A stretch of 50,058 bases of DNA. It comes from Candidatus Chloroploca mongolica. Lineage in GTDB: Bacteria > Chloroflexota > Chloroflexia > Chloroflexales > Chloroflexaceae. The translations under genes and the position numbers were made by a program. The notes beneath the pieces are model-generated. The model was not told where the DNA came from and made no database searches. It was given only the letters and a program-made list of their open reading frames with translations. Numbering within the stretch: position 1 is the first letter of the stretch; each line of letters begins with the position of its first letter. Shown here piece after piece: positions 34,701 to 43,000 of the stretch. The stretch spans positions 1-50,058 of the forward strand of contig NZ_SIJK02000017.1 in NCBI RefSeq assembly GCF_004762035.2, written 5' to 3'.

Positions 34701-35208
34701 CCTGGAGCAATTGAATACGCACGATGAGTTGCTTCTGCCGCGGAAGAAGCAGCGTGCGCTTGCCGAGATGCGCGTAATTCTGCCGAAATATCGCCCCAAG
34801 CCTCAGCGACGCCGCAGCAAGGCTGACGAGACATCCGAACTCGACGATGCATTGACAGGCCGCACTGAGGTGGTTGATACGCTCCTTGATCTGCTGAACA
34901 ACCGAGGCGAACGGCACGCCAGCGATGGGCGGCGGATCACGCCGGATCTGGGCATCCTTGCCGACCGCTGGCTTTACCTTATTCGGCCTGCCTGGGCAGA
35001 AGTCGCCCGATCTAGCCGCCGTAAGATCATCCTCTTGCGCGACCTGCGGGAGTATCTCGAGAAACACCCGCCAGAGACCACCGAACTGGATCAACTTCTG
35101 TACGAAGAGGGATTATGGGTCAAGCCACTCGATGAACGGGTCGTTGCCGCGATCGTCGGCGTGCCCGACAAAACCTTGGAACTTTCTCATAATGCTTTCG
35201 GTACATAG
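31714..35208 (+). CDS. PLD-nuclease / SNF2-type helicase fusion
   Basis: 1164 aa. Residues about 60-260 are a phospholipase D-type nuclease domain with one HKD motif: VHAKIYQADHAITLGSSNLS (about 174-193). The helicase part follows: motif I VADATGSGKTRLG (about 305), DEAH-type AIDEAHNFLNT (about 393), LLLTATPLNRELSDL, and later VALCTDAMSESINLQAA with the arginine-finger segment LEQRDGRLNRMDSDH. A basic region (RKKQRALAEMR, PKPQRRRSKADE, about 1009-1036) lies near the C-terminus. A single HKD suggests dimer formation, as in BfiI-like nucleases. Adjacent to the GmrSD-like gene, it is a plausible restriction translocase-nuclease. Confidence 0.8.
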   Translation: MSDPSPEPENPGGQLSLFSTDQVAEQAPVPEVPAPRRSRRRTADPAWPPHERFPYNNPRTGQTVGSCVLEELRTSRRPLIITGYTSLSFVINLLAHYRSQSGAMHVRLLLGHEPLVQGRSTYRVPGRQSFARELEDYWLAQGVSVYQSLAILAAIDFLQTDSIEVRISGNLERPVHAKIYQADHAITLGSSNLSNNGMYTQFEANERHEVFDGERFTEACTLAEQIWATGRDYREQLIALLKRLLRAVSWQESLARACAEVLDGLWARRYTLVDPLVNAPQLWPAQEQGVVQAIWLVDQVGSVLVADATGSGKTRLGAEILRAMTNRLWERGRVRNHIPVIVAPPRVLTDWERDTTSINLPSERYPHSLLSRTPGEQRQTRQDVLQRAQVLAIDEAHNFLNTTSNRSRALLRCAPEHTLLLTATPLNRELSDLLTIINLLGPDNFDDHIIELVLQAAQVRPSRGGKPKTTAALPMSPDDIVLLQRAIRQFMLRRTKRQFNALIDHEPEAYRNRLGNPCRYPKTRAQYYPTNETDQDQRLIQAVRNALAQLNGMAFVHKVLRVPDSPRWRNHAEPDLVWLNGMLQGAKALAGYHVLAALRSSRLAALEHLFGTRAAWIEHYGEPVPLKHAAETGNLFERVRQLGGTLPINQLAITDLPAMLTDPEIHRNACERDAEIYDIIGKIIRKISDQRETSKARLIANLIEHHHLLIAFDARPITLHGIARRLAHERIQIRIATSERPQDCQKVMQEFKLGSQASQIVALCTDAMSESINLQAASAIVHLDLPTVVRRLEQRDGRLNRMDSDHREVESWLPQDSPAFAPTSGEELIYRRYRMVETLLGGNVVLPDDVTLADLGEEDSEADDTSPSIPITPENLVRDRDQREHILDAIPDAFSPVRSLVIGNQALVAAATYEHYRRGQARVVSSVAAVRAEKAWVFLCLAGSDTGAPRFVLMSSDAAVPQTGLEEICEQLRSWLGPHTPQRSFDHAAAEQLKAYLEQLNTHDELLLPRKKQRALAEMRVILPKYRPKPQRRRSKADETSELDDALTGRTEVVDTLLDLLNNRGERHASDGRRITPDLGILADRWLYLIRPAWAEVARSSRRKIILLRDLREYLEKHPPETTELDQLLYEEGLWVKPLDERVVAAIVGVPDKTLELSHNAFGT

Positions 35209-35223
35209 GTGCGGTTCTCAACA

Positions 35224-35256
35224 TAGACTCGCATAAACTTTCCTTATACGAGTCTA
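35224..35256. repeat. 13-bp inverted repeat after the PLD-helicase gene
   Basis: TAGACTCGCATAA and TTATACGAGTCTA form a 13-bp stem with one mismatch and a 7-base loop. No T-run follows, so it is a weak terminator at best. Its place just ahead of the broken integrase also allows a recombination or binding site. Confidence 0.6.
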
Positions 35257-35322
35257 TTCACCCTCCCCATCATCGTGTATACTACTGACACATGTTCTAG
35301 TCGTAACCGCGTGGAGAGGGGT

Positions 35323-36093
35323 ATGGACAAGGCGCCCGGCATCGATGATCGCCCGTCTGACCATGAGGCAGTGGCCTCGCATCAGGTCGCACCGTGCGAC
35401 CATACGGATCGCCCGTCTGACCATGAGGCGGTGGCCTCGCATCAGGTCGCACCGTGCGACCATAGGGATCACCCGTCTGACCATGAGGCGCCGCACACGG
35501 CGCTCGTGCCCAGTCCGGCAATGCCCAGCGCACTCAGCCAGGCCGCGGCCGCTGCTGACCGCGCTGCATCGTCGGCGCTGTTCGCCGAGTACCGCCAGCA
35601 ACTCGCGGCCCGCACACGCACTGCTCACGATCAGGATCTCGCTCGTTGTGCGCTCTACCTCGCTGATGTCGGCGTGAGCGTTGGGGGATTGGCCGTCGAA
35701 CCAGCGGCCTGGGCCGGGTTCACCTGGGGCCTGGTCGAGGGCTTCAAGCGCTGGATGCTGCGCGAGGGCTTTGCGCTGGCGACGCTCAATCGTACTCTAG
35801 CGACAATTAAATCCTACACGCGCCTCGCCGCGCAGGCCGGGGCGCTCGCGGCTGAGCAGGCGACGCTGATTGCGGCGGTGAAGGGCTACGGGCGCAAGCA
35901 GGGGCGCAATCTCGACGCCGAGCGGGCCAAGATCCGGCGCAGCACGAAGAAAGCCCAGGCGGTCAGGCTCTCGCTTGCCCACGCCCGGGCGCTCAAGGAA
36001 CAGCCCACCACCACGCCGCAGGGTCGCCGCGATGCGCTGCTGATGTGCCTGCTGCTCGATCACGGCCAGGGAAAACTGAAAGCGGAAAGATGA
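35323..36093 (+). pseudogene. Truncated tyrosine recombinase/integrase
   Basis: The frame starts at ATG 35323 (MDKAPGIDDRPS), with a GGAGAGGGG site. About 80 residues of repeat-derived sequence come first. Then there is a typical SAM-like core-binding domain (TRTAHDQDLARCALYLADVG, AWAGFTWGLVEGFKRWMLRE, GFALATLNRTLATIKSYTRL, about 105-175) and the start of the catalytic domain (GRRDALLMCLLLDHG). The frame then enters a purine-rich repeat arm at about 36069 and stops. No catalytic Arg/His/Tyr set follows. About 430 bases later, RRYVERAKIANERVTLQT with a stop (36520-36576) might be a leftover of the 3' end; that part is uncertain. Confidence 0.75.
35347..35490. repeat. 60-bp tandem repeat, about 2.4 copies
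   Basis: Units begin with GATCGCCCGTCTGACCATGA at 35347 and 35407, and with a one-base variant at 35467. Each full unit carries the palindrome GTCGCAC-C-GTGCGAC. The repeats lie in frame in the integrase 5' end and encode DRPSDHEAVASHQVAPCDH. They may be protein-binding arms or just slippage products. Confidence 0.85.
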
Positions 36094-36520
36094 AAGATGA
36101 AAAGGAGGACCAATGCAACAGTGGGATGTCGATGTGCAGCGCCGAACGCTTGTGTATGCAAACAAGATCCTTGATGTGGTGGATAGATTGCCCAATGCAC
36201 GATCGGCCTCCATTCTTGCGAATCAGTTGGGGCGCTCAGCGACGTCAGTGATGGCGAATCACGCCGAAAGCACGCGGGCACGAAGTGTTGCCGAGAAGAT
36301 CGCGAAGCAGGGCCTCTGTCTGCAAGAGTTGCAAGAGTCTCACGCCTGGCTTGCGCTGCTCAAGCTGCGCACGTATTGTGATGTTGAAAGCTGTGACGAA
36401 CTCCTGAAAGAAACCGATGAACTGATCGGTCTCTTCGTCGCCAGCATCAAGCGCTTCACAAATCAGTGATCGCTCTGGCTTTCATCTTTCATCTTTTATC
36501 TTTCATCTTTCCCTCGCGTC
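36069..36520. mobile_element. Four-helix-bundle element with inverted purine/pyrimidine arms
   Basis: Left arm: GGGAAAACTGAAAGCGGAAA followed by GATGAAAGATGAAAAGG. Right arm, read in reverse: AGGGAAAGATGAAAGATAAAA then GATGAAAG. The arms bracket a single gene and interrupt the integrase frame. I see no clear target duplication. The arms resemble the elements at 8998-9600. Confidence 0.55.
36113..36469 (+). CDS. Four-helix-bundle protein (S23 / 23S rRNA intervening-sequence family)
   Basis: 118 aa with AAGGAGG before the ATG. The pattern MQQWDVDVQRRTLVYANKIL, LGRSATSVMANHAESTRARS, FIAKIA-like EKIAKQGLCLQELQESHAWL and LLKETDELIGLFVASIKRF matches the S23-type four-helix-bundle family. Such genes occur inside 23S rRNA intervening sequences and as scattered single genes; the Avd protein of diversity-generating retroelements is a relative. 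No reverse transcriptase is present here. It is the only gene in an inverted-arm element. Role unknown; probably RNA-binding. Confidence 0.85.
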   Translation: MQQWDVDVQRRTLVYANKILDVVDRLPNARSASILANQLGRSATSVMANHAESTRARSVAEKIAKQGLCLQELQESHAWLALLKLRTYCDVESCDELLKETDELIGLFVASIKRFTNQ

Positions 36521-36674
36521 GCTATGTTGAGCGGGCGAAGATTGCGAATGAGCGGGTGACGTTGCAGACGTAATCTGCGGTTGAGTGGTGGTGGGCAGCG
36601 CCATCACCACGGTGCGCCGACTGGCCGCGAAATATGGCGTGGACGGGTAACGTCCGGCGCGTTGGGAGGAGTTG

Positions 36675-37448
36675 ATGGGCACGACGCTGGTTGCGACGAC
36701 CGAAGCGACCTTTGCCCGGCAGATCCTCCGAGCCGATTGTCCGGTGCTCGTCTGCTTTGGCGTGCGCACCTGTCCTGCCCGTCGCGCTTTGCTGCCAATC
36801 CTGACGCGCATCGCGGTCGCGTTCCAGGGACAGCTCCGGGTCGCAACGGTGGTGCTTGACGATGCCCCGTTGCTCGCCGAGCAGTATGGCATCGTGGCCT
36901 CCCCAACGCTGGGGGTGTTCCACCACGGTGAGCGCCAGGGTCAGGTCGTCGGGTTCATCCCGGAGGGGTTGGTTCAGGTGCTTGCCGACGAGGTATGCCA
37001 CGGTGCGGTGAGCGGCGACACGCGCTGGAGCCCGTGTGAGGAGCGGTTTGAAACGGCGGTGATCATCCCGTTGCTCGCCCAGTGGGGGTTCACCGTCGAG
37101 CGCCAGGTGCCGTGTGCGCTGCCGAGCCACCCCACCGCGCAGCGGGGCCGGATCGATCTGCTCGTGTACGACCACCCCTCGCGTCCGCCCGTGACCCTGA
37201 TCGAGAGCAAACGGCAGATCAGGCATGCTCAGGATCTCCAGCAGGCCGTCAGGCAGGCCGCAACCTATGCGCACAGCCTGGCCCTCGCGTCGTTTGTCAT
37301 CGCCGCGCCACGCGGGCTGTGGATCTATCGGTATGGCGACGCCGGCGCGGTCTGCGAGCGCCACGTCACCAGTCTCGCGTTGCACCAGACGCCAGAGCTG
37401 CCGCGCCACCTGCTCCTTCAGCTGCGGGCTGGGGGCGCGGCATCATAA
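36675..37448 (+). CDS. Thioredoxin-fold / PD-(D/E)XK nuclease fusion
   Basis: 257 aa from MGTTLVATTEATFARQ, with GGAGG about 5 bases upstream. Residues 1-110 follow the thioredoxin pattern: PVLVCFGVRTCPARRALLPI (one Cys remains where CxxC is expected), VATVVLDDAPLLAEQYGIVA, SPTLGVFHHGERQGQVVGF. Residues about 120-250 look like the N-terminal nuclease of type I R subunits: RFETAVIIPLLAQWGFTVER, GRIDLLVYDHP, VTLIESKRQIRHAQDL, FVIAAPRGLWIYRYG. The D and E-x-K residues are in place. With only one Cys the thioredoxin part is unlikely to be a redox enzyme and may be a binding platform. I do not know this fusion as a named family. Confidence 0.72.
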   Translation: MGTTLVATTEATFARQILRADCPVLVCFGVRTCPARRALLPILTRIAVAFQGQLRVATVVLDDAPLLAEQYGIVASPTLGVFHHGERQGQVVGFIPEGLVQVLADEVCHGAVSGDTRWSPCEERFETAVIIPLLAQWGFTVERQVPCALPSHPTAQRGRIDLLVYDHPSRPPVTLIESKRQIRHAQDLQQAVRQAATYAHSLALASFVIAAPRGLWIYRYGDAGAVCERHVTSLALHQTPELPRHLLLQLRAGGAAS

Positions 37449-37500
37449 CGGGCACGCATAGCTCGGCGCACGACCGTGCAACGAAGGCGGTTCTTTTGAC

Positions 37501-37625
37501 GCAAAGGCGCAAAGGCGCAAAGGCGTAAAGGCGTAAAGGCGCAAAGGCGTAAAGGCGTAAAGGCGTAAAGGCGTAAAGGTTTTCGCGGAGGTGCGCGAAC
37601 GCTTCGCGCCTTCGCGTGAGCTTCT
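37501..37625. repeat. Octamer array (GCAAAGGC/GTAAAGGC, ten units) plus CGCCTTCGCGTGAGCTTC tail
   Basis: Ten 8-base units run from 37501 to 37580 directly after TTTTGAC, followed by CGCGCCTTCGCGTGAGCTTC ending near 37623. It is the longest array of this family in the window and lies in the 356-bp gap before the pRiA4b-type gene. Apart from it I see nothing in that gap. Confidence 0.9.
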
Positions 37626-37804
37626 GTGCACGGTAGGGTGGCTCGGCGACGAGGCCAGTTCGCTGGAACGATGGAGGGAGTTGTGGGGCCTGGGAGCACG
37701 GCGGACTGCTGGAACACTGCCCTCGCTGCGGCGGTCGGCGTGGGCATGAGGTATCATGGGTGGCAACAGCATAATCTGCGTGTTCCCAAACGACAGGAGC
37801 AATG

Positions 37805-38479
37805 ATGACGACCACCGATGGACGCTCGAAACTGCAGCGTGGCGGGCGCGAGTTGCTGATCCCGACCCAGGCGCTGGTGCTCCGCTTTCGCCTTGAGCTT
37901 CAACGATCAGAGCCGCTGATCTGGCGTGACATTGAGGTGCCCGGCGACGCTACCTTCTGGGATCTGCACGTGGCGATTCAGGATGCGATGGGCTGGCTCG
38001 ACTATCATTTGCACCGTTTCACCATCCCCCATCCACGCACCAAGCAGGAACGGGTTTTTGGCATTCATAACCTGAGCCAGGATTGCGACGACCCGCCGAG
38101 TTGGGCGTCTCAGGTTGCGTCGATGTTCACCCTCCGCAACGACACGGCCCGGTATGAGTACGACTTCGGCGACAACTGGCAGCACACCGTCCGGCTGGTC
38201 GACGTGCTCCGCCGTGATTTCACCGCCAGGTATCCGCGCTGCGTTGGGGGCGAGCGAGCCTGTCCACCCGAGGATTGTGCAGAAATGTATCGCTTTGCAG
38301 AGATTCTCCGTGACCTCGCCGATGACACGCTGGACGACGATCTCCGCGCCTGGTTGCCGCAGGGGTATGACCCGGCCCGCTTCGACCCCGCCGCGGTGCG
38401 TTTCAGCGACCCGGCCCGGCGGCTGGCCTACAGTTGGTATGGCAATGCTGACGCAGGGGATGACCCGTTTGGGGGGTAG
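37805..38479 (+). CDS. Plasmid pRiA4b ORF-3 family protein
   Basis: 224 aa; of two adjacent ATGs the second has the better spacing to AGGAG. The family pattern is clear: VLRFRLELQRSEPLIWRDIE, FWDLHVAIQDAMGWLDYHLH, HRFTI, YEYDFGDNWQHTVRLVDVL and YPRCVGGERACPPEDC. The family is common on plasmids and near transposons; its function is not established. It is preceded by an octamer array and followed by the 202-bp repeats. Confidence 0.9.
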   Translation: MTTTDGRSKLQRGGRELLIPTQALVLRFRLELQRSEPLIWRDIEVPGDATFWDLHVAIQDAMGWLDYHLHRFTIPHPRTKQERVFGIHNLSQDCDDPPSWASQVASMFTLRNDTARYEYDFGDNWQHTVRLVDVLRRDFTARYPRCVGGERACPPEDCAEMYRFAEILRDLADDTLDDDLRAWLPQGYDPARFDPAAVRFSDPARRLAYSWYGNADAGDDPFGG

Positions 38480-38751
38480 AGTTGTTCAACGGCGGGATGT
38501 CATCGATGCGGTGATCGCGGCGTTGTGCATCGAGCGGCTGCGTCGTGCAACGGCGCAGGAGCGCCTGCACATGGACGATCGCGCCCCACGCTGCGCTGCG
38601 TCTCCCCGCCATCTATTCATGATGCGTAGCCAGCTAGCGCCATCCGTAGCAATGAATGTAGGTGAGCACACAGCGACACCTCTTTTCCACGTTCACAAGT
38701 GGCGCACCGTGACACGGCATCGTATGATGCCATTGCTCCGTTCCACGACGA

Positions 38752-39155
38752 GGGCGATGGCAGCTGCTGCCGTCGCCGTGAACGGCTCGGCTCGTGGTTT
38801 GCGAAGGCCACCTTCGTGGCCTGATCCAGCCGGCGAAGGCCGGCTTCGCATGCCAGAGCCGAGGCGTTCACGCCGACGCGGTATGGGCGGATGAGAGCGA
38901 TCCGTGAACCTGACGGCACGCACCAACGGAAGCTGGCCCTCATGCACCCCGTCGGGCGATGGCAGCTGCTGCCGTCGCCGTGAACGGCTCGGCTCGTGGT
39001 TTGCGAAGGCCACCTTCGTGGCCTGATCCAGCCGGCGAAGGCCGGCTTCGCATGCCAGAGCCGAGGCGTTCACGCCGACGCGGTATGGGCGGATGAGAGC
39101 GATCCGTGAACCTGACGGCAAGCACTAACGGAACATGCCATCGCCCTCATGTACC
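38752..39155. repeat. 202-bp tandem duplication of a dispersed repeat
   Basis: Copies at 38752-38953 and 38954-39155 are nearly identical over the first ~180 bases. Each holds nested inverted repeats, for example GCGAAGGCCACC/CGTGGCCT and GCCGGCGAAGGCCGGC. A third, diverged copy is at 4500-4635. No gene is seen in 38480-39269; short frames there are repeat-derived. Confidence 0.9.
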
Positions 39156-39188
39156 TCTGAGACCTTGCTGCGCTTTGCTGGTACCACA

Positions 39189-39197
39189 TGGTACAAT
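39189..39197 (+). promoter_or_regulatory. Extended -10 promoter candidate for the PLD-SNF2-methylase operon
   Basis: TGGTACAAT (TG-N-TACAAT) lies about 75 bases upstream of the PLD gene, just after the 202-bp repeats. TGGTAC occurs twice in the surrounding 20 bases and may be a regulator site. The -35 is not at standard spacing. Confidence 0.45.
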
Positions 39198-39269
39198 AGG
39201 CGTAGTCAGCCTTGGATGAGTTCCCCTCGGTTCATAGGTGTACGATGACCTAAGTTGAAGCAGTTGTGT

Positions 39270-40088
39270 ATGGAGTGCTCAGCGAGCGATACTTTTGCCC
39301 ATATCTCTATTCGTCATTATTGTGAGCGCGATTTTCATGCCCGATTTCGCGCCGATCTGAGTTGTGCCCTCCAGCATGTTGTTGTCTTGTCACCTTTTCT
39401 ATCGCCCCATCGGGCTGCTTCTTATTATCCGGTGTTGCAGGTGGTACGACAACGCGAGGTTATGGTGGAGGTTTATGCTCGTCCAAAGCATGAGCAGCCG
39501 GATCTGTTGCTTGGGCATTACGATAGGGTGAAGCACCGTCTGGTTGAGCTTGGGGTTGCGTTTCACGAGCGGCCTGGGATGCACGAGAAGGTGGGTGTGG
39601 TTGATGGTCATATTCTCTGGCACGGCAGCCTGAATATTCTCTCGCACAACGAGTCTCGTGAGTCGATGCTGCGTTTTGAATCAGCGGAACTTGTCGCTGA
39701 TGTGCTCGCCAATCTCGAGTTGCAGCCGGGTGCGTTGGCTTCGCCTGAAGCGACCGTACGTGCTATCGCTGCGCAACCGTCTGTGTCGATGCCAGAGTGT
39801 CCAGTCTGTCGGGGCGCGATGCAGCCCTACCCGGATATCAGCCTGTGGATTTGTCAGCAGAGCCCTGCATGCGCAGGCTCACTCCCGATGGAGGCTCTGG
39901 CACCCGTGCCTGCCTCCACGCAGGCCGAGCAACTACCGATTGCGTGCCCGGTCTGTGGTGAGCCGCTCCAGCTGCGCCGGGTGCCATCTATCCGTATTGC
40001 GTGCGGATCGCCAGCCTGTGCATTTGCGTTGGATTCGCGCATTTCTGCCGGAATTCTTCGTATCTTACGCCGCACTGCGACACTATGA
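39270..40088 (+). CDS. PLD-family nuclease with two zinc ribbons
   Basis: 272 aa from MECSASDTFAHISIRHY; a TTG 15 bases earlier is an alternative start and neither has a strong ribosome site. The PLD domain (about 15-155) has the HKD motif HEKVGVVDGHILWHGSLNIL (about 106-125) with H, K and the GSxN end. Two C-terminal zinc ribbons follow: CPVC...CQQSPAC (about 178-208) and CPVC...CGSPAC (about 230-262), like those on topoisomerase tails. The gene overlaps the SNF2 helicase start by 4 bases. DISARM systems include a PLD protein (DrmC), but DrmC as I know it lacks these ribbons, so the name is not applied. Confidence 0.75.
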   Translation: MECSASDTFAHISIRHYCERDFHARFRADLSCALQHVVVLSPFLSPHRAASYYPVLQVVRQREVMVEVYARPKHEQPDLLLGHYDRVKHRLVELGVAFHERPGMHEKVGVVDGHILWHGSLNILSHNESRESMLRFESAELVADVLANLELQPGALASPEATVRAIAAQPSVSMPECPVCRGAMQPYPDISLWICQQSPACAGSLPMEALAPVPASTQAEQLPIACPVCGEPLQLRRVPSIRIACGSPACAFALDSRISAGILRILRRTATL

Positions 40089-43000
40089 CGACACTACCAT
40101 TCGACATCGGGAGCAAAGTACGCTGCCGCAATCAAGTCTGGGAGATTATCAAGATCTCCCATAACCAGGATGGTACCTGGACGGTGCGCATGTTCCCCGA
40201 TAACGGCGGGCGCCCGCAGCCGTTCCTCTATCCCCTGACCGCGATCGAGCCAATCGCGACGGCGACCGATCATCTCTTCGCGAGCCGGATTGATCACATT
40301 GACCACTACCGTCTGTTGACCAACGCAACGCGCCTTTCACTGGTCTATGAGTACGATAAGTTGCTCAGTATCAGCAACTCCAAGATTGTCCCTGAACCAT
40401 ATCAGTTGCTGGCGGTAAAACAGGTGATGGAGTCGCTGCGCCAGCGCTTCCTGATCGCCGATGATGTTGGTCTGGGCAAGACGATCGAGGCTGGTCTGAT
40501 TATGCAGGAGCTTGCCGCCCGTAAGCGCGGTGACCGGGTACTGATTGTGGTACCGGCGGCGCTGCAGGATCAGTGGCAGAAGGAGATGCAGCGCCACTTC
40601 TTTCGTTCTTTCACCATCTATAATCGCCATACGATGCTGGCGGTCAGGCAATTGGTTGATGAGAACCTGAACCCCTGGCTGGCCCGCAACACGATCATCA
40701 CCTCCATTGACTGGATCAAGCCGGAGTATGAGGGCTCCGGTGGTGCCCGCCGCAATGTCAACCCCTCCTTCGACCAGTTGATGCAGGTTGAGCGACGCTG
40801 GGATCTGGTGATCATTGATGAGTCGCATTATGTGTCGACCGACTCGAATCGTGCTGAGTTTGCCCGTGCTATTCAGGCGCGCTGCGATAGTCTGCTCCTG
40901 GTGACGGCGACCCCTCATTCGGGGAAACCGGAGCACTTCTTCAATCTGCTCAATCTCATCGATCCATTTATGTTTGCCCAGGTCGAAGATCTTGACCGGC
41001 CTGATGCCCGTGAGCGGGTGGATAAGATCATGATCCGGCGCGGCAAAGAAACCATTTTCGAGCGGAATGAGCAAGGTGACCTGGTGAAGAAGTTCCGTGA
41101 GCGTGAGCCACACCCGATTGAGATTGAGTTCAGTCCGGCTGAGCGGGCGCTCTATGAAGCGGTCACCGATTATACGAGTGAGGGCTGGGTGACGCTGAGC
41201 CGCAAACGCGCTATCACGGCCTCTGAGCGCAATATCGGTCGTTTCCTGCTGACCTTGGTCCAGCAGCGCATGGTTTCGAGCATCTTCGCACTCCGTGAAA
41301 CCCTGGCGCGACGCATCGAGAGTGTCATTGAGGAGCGCACGACCGCCCGGCTCGCCGCCGATCGTACGCAGATCCAGCAGTTGCTCAAGGAGTACAGCAG
41401 CGGCGGTTTTATGGAGGACGACGACCGCGAGATGATCGAGCGCTACCTGGAGACCCGCCGGATGCAGGTGGTCTATGCTGACCGTACCACTGAGGTGAAG
41501 CGCTTGCGCGGGCTGATGCAGCAGGCCGACGCGCTGATCGCGTCCGGCCAGGATAGCAAGCTGCAATGGCTCACCAGCTTCCTGCAGCAACTCCTTGCCC
41601 ACGATCCGACCGAGAAGGTGATCGTCTTTACTCAGTATCGCGATACACTTGACTATCTGAAGCGTCACCTGACGGGGCTCTGGTTCCTCGGGCCGCAGCG
41701 TATGGTTGAGATCCACGGCGGCATGGTGCTCGGCACGAACGACGCGGAGGTTGGCTCGAAGCTGTATGCCGAGCGGCGGTTCAACGACCCCGACACGCGG
41801 CTGCTGTTGGCGACTGATGCGGCCTCTGAGGGTCTCAACCTGCAGCGGCATTGCCACATCATGGTCAACTATGAGTTGCCCTGGAATCCGAACCGGCTGG
41901 AGCAGCGGATCGGCCGTATCCATCGCTATGGGCAGCGGCGTACCGTGCAGGTCTATAACCTGATGGTCAAGGACTCGAAAGAGGCCGAGATCTTCAAGAC
42001 GCTCCAGGAGCGGATCGAGACGATCCGGCGCCAGCTCGGCACTATGGCCGAGGTGCTGGGCGTGCTCGACCGTGTGCCGCTCGATGAACTGATCCTCCGC
42101 GTGCTCGATCGCTCGATCGACAAAGCCCAGGCGGTGGCGATCACCGAGCACGAGCTGCAACGTTTGGATGAGCTTGTGCAGAGTCTGCGCCAGACCCACT
42201 TCCTCTCTGGGGTGCGCCAGTTTGCCCAGGCTGAAATCGACAGTGCTGAGCATGCGATGGCAACGGCGCGTGAGGCCATCCCTCAGTACACCGACGTGCA
42301 GGCTTTTGTCGAGACCTTCCTGCGGGTCTACGGTGATGCCGGCAGCGGTGAAAAGGATGGTCGCAAGTTGCACGCTACGGCGCATAAAGGCGTCTATCGG
42401 CTGCGGGTGCCGTCGGTGATCCAGGACGATAAGGTGCCCAAACAGCTTGAACGACTGACCTTTCAGCGCGAGATCGCCAATCGCGACTGGGTCAGCCACG
42501 AAGCACCGGATCTCCTGGCCTTCGGCCACCCGCTGCTCGAGCGAATGGTTCATTACTGCCGCGTGACCCGTGCGGCAGATCTGGGCGGCAAGCTCAGCTA
42601 CATTGTGGCCGACTATGCGGGATTGCCCGGGATCGTCTTCAATTTTCTCCTGCGCTTCGAGGATCAGAAGGGCCGCGTTATTCGCGAAGAATTGGAGCCG
42701 GTGTTTGTCGATCGCGATGCCATCGTGCAGCCTCTCCTGGGGCGCCAGCTCTATCTGGCCCCAACGATGCCCCAGGCGCAACTCAGTGAGCATACCCTGG
42801 AGGCGCTTCGCAGTCGCTTCGCTGAGCTATGCACAACGGCTGAGAATTATATTCGTAGTCAATATCAGATCTATTATACACGGGTCGAGCAGGCACGACA
42901 GCTTGAAATCCAGGTGCTGCTAGAGGATCTTGAGCGCTTTGATCGAGGGGTACGGGAGTTGCTCCAGGGGCGACTCCATCAGTTGCAGGGTGGGCTGCAA

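Noticed and set aside
35224-35256. Inverted repeat considered as a firm rho-independent terminator
   Set aside because: The stem is AT-rich and not followed by a T-run; kept only as an inverted repeat.
35347-35490. 60-bp repeats considered as CRISPR
   Set aside because: The whole 60-bp unit repeats, including what would be spacers; these are plain tandem repeats.
36113-36469. Four-helix-bundle gene considered as Avd of a diversity-generating retroelement
   Set aside because: No reverse transcriptase and no template/variable repeat pair seen in the window.
37501-37580. Octamer array considered as a CRISPR array
   Set aside because: Units are 8 bases with no spacers and no cas genes nearby.
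40337-42793. 818-aa minus-strand frame
   Set aside because: Antisense of the SNF2 helicase; long antisense frames are expected from the high-GC third codon positions.
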